Assembly (NCBI RefSeq): GCF_900143065.1
Contig: NZ_FRCX01000004.1
Coordinates: 372,001-436,000, forward strand
Direction of reading: 5' to 3'
From: Duganella sacchari
GTDB taxonomy: Bacteria; Pseudomonadota; Gammaproteobacteria; Burkholderiales; Burkholderiaceae_D
Length of the DNA: 64,000 nt
In this document: positions 59,700 through 64,000 of the stretch, piece after piece
How positions within the stretch are numbered: the first letter of the stretch is position 1
Layout: each line of letters opens with the position of its first letter
Made by a program: the position numbers and the translations under genes
The notes under the pieces: generated by a model
Seen by the model: the letters and a program-made list of their open reading frames with translations, nothing else
What the model was told of the DNA's origin: nothing
Databases searched by the model: none

Positions 59700-62600
59700 A
59701 TGAAGAAGCTACTTTCCTTGCTGGCGCTGTTGATCGCTTTGCCGGTGCTGGCCGCGCCTACCCAGATCGCCCAGGTACCGCTGCTGAATATCACCGGCAC
59801 GGGCACCGTCAAGCCCAATCTGATGCTGTTGTTCGATAACTCCGGATCGATGGACCAGACCTACACGCCGGACTACGTCAACGACAACCTATGCCGCAGC
59901 AATGTCTCGCTGCAGGCCGGCGTCATGGCCTGCAATGTGGGGCATCCACCGTTCATGAGTCCCGACTTCAACAAGCAGTACTACAATCCGGCGATACACT
60001 ACCAGGTGCCGATCAGGTCCGACGGCACCTTCTATCCCGAGCAGAATGCCGCCAACACCTCCAACTGGACGGTGGTCAGCAATGACGGTTTTGGCGCGCG
60101 CCGCGCAGACCTGTTTGGCAACACGGGCAGCAACAACATCAATCTGGTGACCGGTTTTCCAGACCTGAAGTGGTGTACCTCCAGCAGTGCCAGCTCCTGC
60201 CAGTTCAATACCTCGACTTACAGCTACCCCGACGCGACGTACAAGACGCCAATCGATATCACCACCGGCCCTTACTACTACACCATCGGCGTCGGCCAGT
60301 TCTGTGTGGACGACACCATGAAGAACTGCAAATCGACGTCGATCGGCGCGGCCGCACCCAGTGGCTTTCCGGTGCCGGTGAAGGTGCGCTGGTGCAGCGA
60401 CAAACTGCTGACGCAATGCCAGGGCAAGCGGGTCGGCAGCTTTATCTATCCCGGCTACTCGTCGCCCTCCGGCGCCATCGCTTCGTATGGCACGATTGCG
60501 ATTGGCGCCTCGTCCAGCGCCACGTCGCTGAGCATCACCAATATTGCGATTGCCGAATCGGGCGGCAGCGTCAACATCACCAGCGGCAGCATGACCGCCA
60601 CCACCGGTACCAATACCACGCTGAAGCAGCAGACGCTGGCCAGCACTGTCGCCGCCAACATCATCGCGCGCAGCACCACCAACCAATACTACGCTTGCGT
60701 GAAAACGCCTACCGGGCAAGCCACCGTGCCGGCGTGCAGCGTGTTCGGGATTACGCTATCGGCCGATAACATCGTCGCGGTGGTGCCGGTGACCTGTACC
60801 GGTTCCAAGAGCCTGACCAACTGCGTCACGGTCAACGACAACTCGCGCGCCGGCTGGGGTTTTACGGTGACGGCCACCACCGCGCGCGTGGCGCCTGCCT
60901 ATCTCACGTTCACCGGAACTACCGCCAGCAGCGGCTCGCCAGCGCTGGGGACGACCAGGTATGTCGCCAGCAGCACGACCACCTTGTTCAACAGCCTGAC
61001 GCTGGGCCAGAGCAAATCCGCCGCCAACGTCGCCACCCTGGTAGCGAACCAGATCGGCACCGGCGGCACCTACAAAGCCTACGTCACCGGTAACAGCAAC
61101 TGCGTCATCACGCTGCCGGCCAACAGCGTGTGCATCGTGGATAGCGGCGCCGCAACCAATACGGGCGCCATCACGATCGCCAGTGTGACTTCCGCCGGTA
61201 CATTAAGCTACACGGCGACAGCTGCCGCGATGGACACCATTTCCACCACCACGGCTTCCTTGTCCGCAGGCTCCGGCGCACCCAATCCGTTTGTGCGCGT
61301 GAATATCGTCAGCGGCCAGACCTATCCGAAATCCGTAGACCGCATTGACTGCGCTGGCGCCGCCTGTACCTATGCCGAAGAGATGAACAACTTCGCCAAC
61401 TGGTATGTGTACTACAAGAGTCGCCTGCAAATGATGAAGACCTCATTGGGCATTGCGTTTTCGCCGATTACCGCCAACTACAAGGTGGGCTACGTCAAGC
61501 TCTCCAATGCGGGCGCCGGCGCCGCGATGGACCTGAAGCCAGCCGACTTCACCGGCAGCGCGCGCTCGACCTGGTACACCACGCTGTACAACACGACGAC
61601 ATCCGGCTCCACGCCGATCCGCACCGCGATGGACAATGTCGGCCGCATGTTCGCCAACCTGTCGCCGTATAACTACGCGGCAGGGCAGGAAGTGGTGCAG
61701 TTCCCGTGCCAGCCCAACTTCATGATACTGACCACGGACGGCTACTGGAACGGCAGCAGCACCAGCAATGTCGTCAACAACGACAACGTGGAGAATGCGG
61801 CGCGCTTCTGCACCATCTCGTCCGGCTGCGTGGACCCGCGTGCGCAAAGCCAGCCGTCGATTTCCGACGTCGCACTGCACTGGTACAACGGCGGTTCCAG
61901 CACCACCACCATCTCGCTGCGGCCCGCGCTGGAACCCGATATGACCAAGCCCGGCTCCGTCCCCGCAGCCAACGGCGAAAACACGCACCTGCATATGAAC
62001 ACCTACACGCTGGGCCTGGGCGTGGACGGTGTGATGACATATGAGCCCAACTACGACACCGCGCCCAGGTCAGGGGGCGATTTCTACAACCTGATTACCC
62101 AGGTGCCGACGGGATGTCCGTGGAACAGTGGTGGCGCCTACGTCTGGCCCGACCCGGACGTCACCAATACCGCCAGCACGGTGCAGGAGCGTGTCGACGA
62201 CCTGTGGCATGCCGCCATCAATGGCCACGGAAAATACTTCAGCGCACAGGACCCGAAAGACGTGGTGAACGGCCTGCGTGAGGCGCTGTCCAATATGCAG
62301 GTGCGTACCGGCGCGGCGGCGGCCGCGGCGACATCGACACCGAACATCACGCTGACCGACAATGACATTTTCTCCGCCACCTTCACCACGGTGCGCTGGT
62401 ATGGCGAACTGACCGACCGCAAGATCGACACCACCACCGGCGCGGTGATTCAGAATCCGGCCTGGAGCACCAGCAGCACCGTCGGCAAAGCCATCGCCAC
62501 ACGCAAGATTCTGATGATGCAGTCCTCGCAGGCGCCGGGAACGGCGCCCGTGAACTTCTCGTTTGGCGTAATGGACGGCGCCACCCAGGCCTGGTTCGCC

Positions 62601-64000
62601 AACAAATGCAGCATCCTGGCGCAATGCACGCTGTTGTCCGCCGCCGACAAGGCGACCGTGAACAACGGCGTCAACATGGTCAACTGGCTGCGCGGCGTGC
62701 AGGATTATGCGGACGACAACCTGTTCCGCGCGTACAGCACCACGACCGATTCCACCGGCGCCACGGTGCCCATCGTGATCGGCGATATCGCCTCATCCAA
62801 ACCTGCCTATCTGCGCGAACCCCACAATAACTACCCCGACCTGGCGTACACCGATTACAAAACCGCTTACGCCAACCGCCCTGGCACAGTGTTTGTCGCG
62901 GCCAACGACGGCATGCTGCACGCGTTCGACGGCGCCACTGGTAACGAGCGCTGGGCCTACGTGCCGCGCATCGTGATGAGCAAACTGGCGGCGCTGGCCA
63001 GCACCACCTACGGCACCAACCACCAGTTCACTGCAGACGGCTCGCCGGAAGTCGCAGACGTCAAGATCAACGGCGCCTGGCGCACCATGCTGGTCGGCGG
63101 CCTGAATGCCGGTGGCCGCGGCTACTATGCGCTGGATGTCACCGACCCCACCGCGCCCAAGGTGATGTGGGAACTGTGCGCCGATGCCGCCGTCTGCCCG
63201 CAGCACCATGAAGATGAACTGGGGCTGAGCTTCGGCAACCCGCAATTCGGCATCTGGCAGGGCAAATGGGTGGTGTTCCTCACCTCGGGCTACAACAACA
63301 TCCCCGGCACGGACGGCGTGAGCACCGGCTCCGGCACCGGCATGCTGTTCATCGTCGAAGCGGCGACCGGCAATGTGCTGGCGCGTGCCAAAACCAATTC
63401 CGGCGATACCACTACGCCATCGGGGCTGGCGAAGATTACCGCCATCAGCAGCGATCCGCTCGCCGACGCCACGGTGACCTACATTTATGGCGGCGATGTA
63501 CTGGGCCAGATGTGGCGTTTCGACCTGACCGCTACCACGGGCGCGGTCACGGTGCTGAAAATGGGCGACGCCGGCATCACCAAGCCCATCACTACGCGGC
63601 CGGATGTGACACTGTGCGGCGTGCCGGTCACCACCACCGACGCTTCCGGCGTCTCGACCACGCGCACCACGGCCACGCGCGTCGTGGTGTTCGGCACGGG
63701 GCGGCTGCTGGACGTGCCGGATACCTCCAACACCGCAGTGCAAAGCCTGTTCGGCCTGAAAGACAGCGGCACTGCGCTGGGCACCATCCCGAGCTCCAAC
63801 CTGGTGCAGCAGATACTCAGCGTACAAGGCTCGTCCAGCAATGTGGTGACCTATGCCGTCACCAGCAACCCGGTCGACCTGAGTCAGAAGGACGGCTGGT
63901 ACTTCAACTGGAACCTGAATCCAGGCGAACGCATGAACCTCGACCCGCAGATCGTCAGCGGCGTGGTGAATGTGATTACCAATATCCCGTCGTCCTCGTC
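59700..64000 (+). CDS. pilY1: PilY1, type IV pilus tip adhesin, 3' end outside window
   Basis: 1433 codons in the window, open to the end. Signal peptide MKKLLSLLALLIALPVLA. A von Willebrand A-type domain opens with the MIDAS motif DNSGSMD (Asp46, Ser48, Ser50) and its later strand ILTTDGYW is at about residue 680. The roughly 630 residues between are much longer than in the Pseudomonas protein and include Ser/Thr-rich repeat-like modules (about 60480-61260). From about residue 1065 a beta-propeller of the PilC/PilY1 C-terminal type begins (FVAANDGMLHAFDGATG; YIYGGDVLGQMWRFDL). It promotes pilus extension and adhesion. The missing 3' end should hold the rest of the propeller and any calcium site. 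Confidence 0.92.
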   Translation, partial: MKKLLSLLALLIALPVLAAPTQIAQVPLLNITGTGTVKPNLMLLFDNSGSMDQTYTPDYVNDNLCRSNVSLQAGVMACNVGHPPFMSPDFNKQYYNPAIHYQVPIRSDGTFYPEQNAANTSNWTVVSNDGFGARRADLFGNTGSNNINLVTGFPDLKWCTSSSASSCQFNTSTYSYPDATYKTPIDITTGPYYYTIGVGQFCVDDTMKNCKSTSIGAAAPSGFPVPVKVRWCSDKLLTQCQGKRVGSFIYPGYSSPSGAIASYGTIAIGASSSATSLSITNIAIAESGGSVNITSGSMTATTGTNTTLKQQTLASTVAANIIARSTTNQYYACVKTPTGQATVPACSVFGITLSADNIVAVVPVTCTGSKSLTNCVTVNDNSRAGWGFTVTATTARVAPAYLTFTGTTASSGSPALGTTRYVASSTTTLFNSLTLGQSKSAANVATLVANQIGTGGTYKAYVTGNSNCVITLPANSVCIVDSGAATNTGAITIASVTSAGTLSYTATAAAMDTISTTTASLSAGSGAPNPFVRVNIVSGQTYPKSVDRIDCAGAACTYAEEMNNFANWYVYYKSRLQMMKTSLGIAFSPITANYKVGYVKLSNAGAGAAMDLKPADFTGSARSTWYTTLYNTTTSGSTPIRTAMDNVGRMFANLSPYNYAAGQEVVQFPCQPNFMILTTDGYWNGSSTSNVVNNDNVENAARFCTISSGCVDPRAQSQPSISDVALHWYNGGSSTTTISLRPALEPDMTKPGSVPAANGENTHLHMNTYTLGLGVDGVMTYEPNYDTAPRSGGDFYNLITQVPTGCPWNSGGAYVWPDPDVTNTASTVQERVDDLWHAAINGHGKYFSAQDPKDVVNGLREALSNMQVRTGAAAAAATSTPNITLTDNDIFSATFTTVRWYGELTDRKIDTTTGAVIQNPAWSTSSTVGKAIATRKILMMQSSQAPGTAPVNFSFGVMDGATQAWFANKCSILAQCTLLSAADKATVNNGVNMVNWLRGVQDYADDNLFRAYSTTTDSTGATVPIVIGDIASSKPAYLREPHNNYPDLAYTDYKTAYANRPGTVFVAANDGMLHAFDGATGNERWAYVPRIVMSKLAALASTTYGTNHQFTADGSPEVADVKINGAWRTMLVGGLNAGGRGYYALDVTDPTAPKVMWELCADAAVCPQHHEDELGLSFGNPQFGIWQGKWVVFLTSGYNNIPGTDGVSTGSGTGMLFIVEAATGNVLARAKTNSGDTTTPSGLAKITAISSDPLADATVTYIYGGDVLGQMWRFDLTATTGAVTVLKMGDAGITKPITTRPDVTLCGVPVTTTDASGVSTTRTTATRVVVFGTGRLLDVPDTSNTAVQSLFGLKDSGTALGTIPSSNLVQQILSVQGSSSNVVTYAVTSNPVDLSQKDGWYFNWNLNPGERMNLDPQIVSGVVNVITNIPSSS

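Overview
The window reads as a chromosome segment of a high-GC betaproteobacterium, most likely Oxalobacteraceae (Massilia / Duganella / Janthinobacterium group). This is inferred from the order thrS-infC-rpmI-rplT-pheS-pheT-ihfA-merR behind two tRNA-Val genes, from the protein sequences themselves, and from a type VI secretion locus next to a 3-hydroxybutyrate dehydrogenase and a relA neighbourhood. No taxonomic search could be run.

Positions 1-33229 are a type VI secretion system (T6SS) in four blocks. A minus-strand block holds tssK-tssL-vgrG, with vgrG cut by the window start. Divergent from it, a plus-strand block runs TPR lipoprotein-tssB-tssC-hcp-tssE-tssF-tssG-tssH and ends in a strong hairpin at 13735. 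A second minus-strand block (25686 down to 13798) holds an M15 peptidase (TagX-like), a membrane-anchored protein with a degenerate ketoacyl-synthase-like half, tssM, tagF, an OmpA-family protein and tssA. It continues into a coupled small ATPase, a secreted endonuclease/exonuclease/phosphatase-fold protein, an acetyltransferase and a small exported protein. The fourth block (25838-33229, plus strand) is an effector island: an unknown single-pass membrane protein, a second VgrG, a DUF4123 adaptor, a DUF3304 lipoprotein (probable immunity protein) and a Tle1-type phospholipase. No recognisable tssJ, PAAR, ppkA or pppA gene lies in the window.

Positions 33336-43074 are ordinary metabolic and regulatory genes: dctA, bdhA (separated by a perfect 43-bp inverted repeat), an alpha/beta hydrolase, a RidA-family protein, relA, a GNAT acetyltransferase, a glutathione S-transferase with a divergent LysR regulator, a chloramphenicol-acetyltransferase-like protein and a cation efflux transporter. 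Positions 43175-51351 are the translation cluster: two identical tRNA-Val(GAC) genes behind a near-consensus promoter, then thrS, infC (AUA start), rpmI, rplT, pheS, pheT, ihfA and a MerR-family regulator, punctuated by several hairpins that look like terminators or attenuators.

Positions 51498-56308 hold a NarL-type response regulator and a CHASE3-like histidine kinase, a Crp/Fnr-type regulator that overlaps the kinase gene tail to tail, and an OmpR-type two-component pair. Positions 56408-64000 are a type IV pilus minor-pilin operon (pilE-like, fimT/gspH-like, pilV, pilW, pilX, pilY1); pilY1 runs off the window end. Three heptamers at 11-bp spacing precede the pilin operon and could be the target of the adjacent OmpR-type regulator. 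There is no intergenic stretch over 300 bases, and no CRISPR array, insertion sequence or rRNA was seen.
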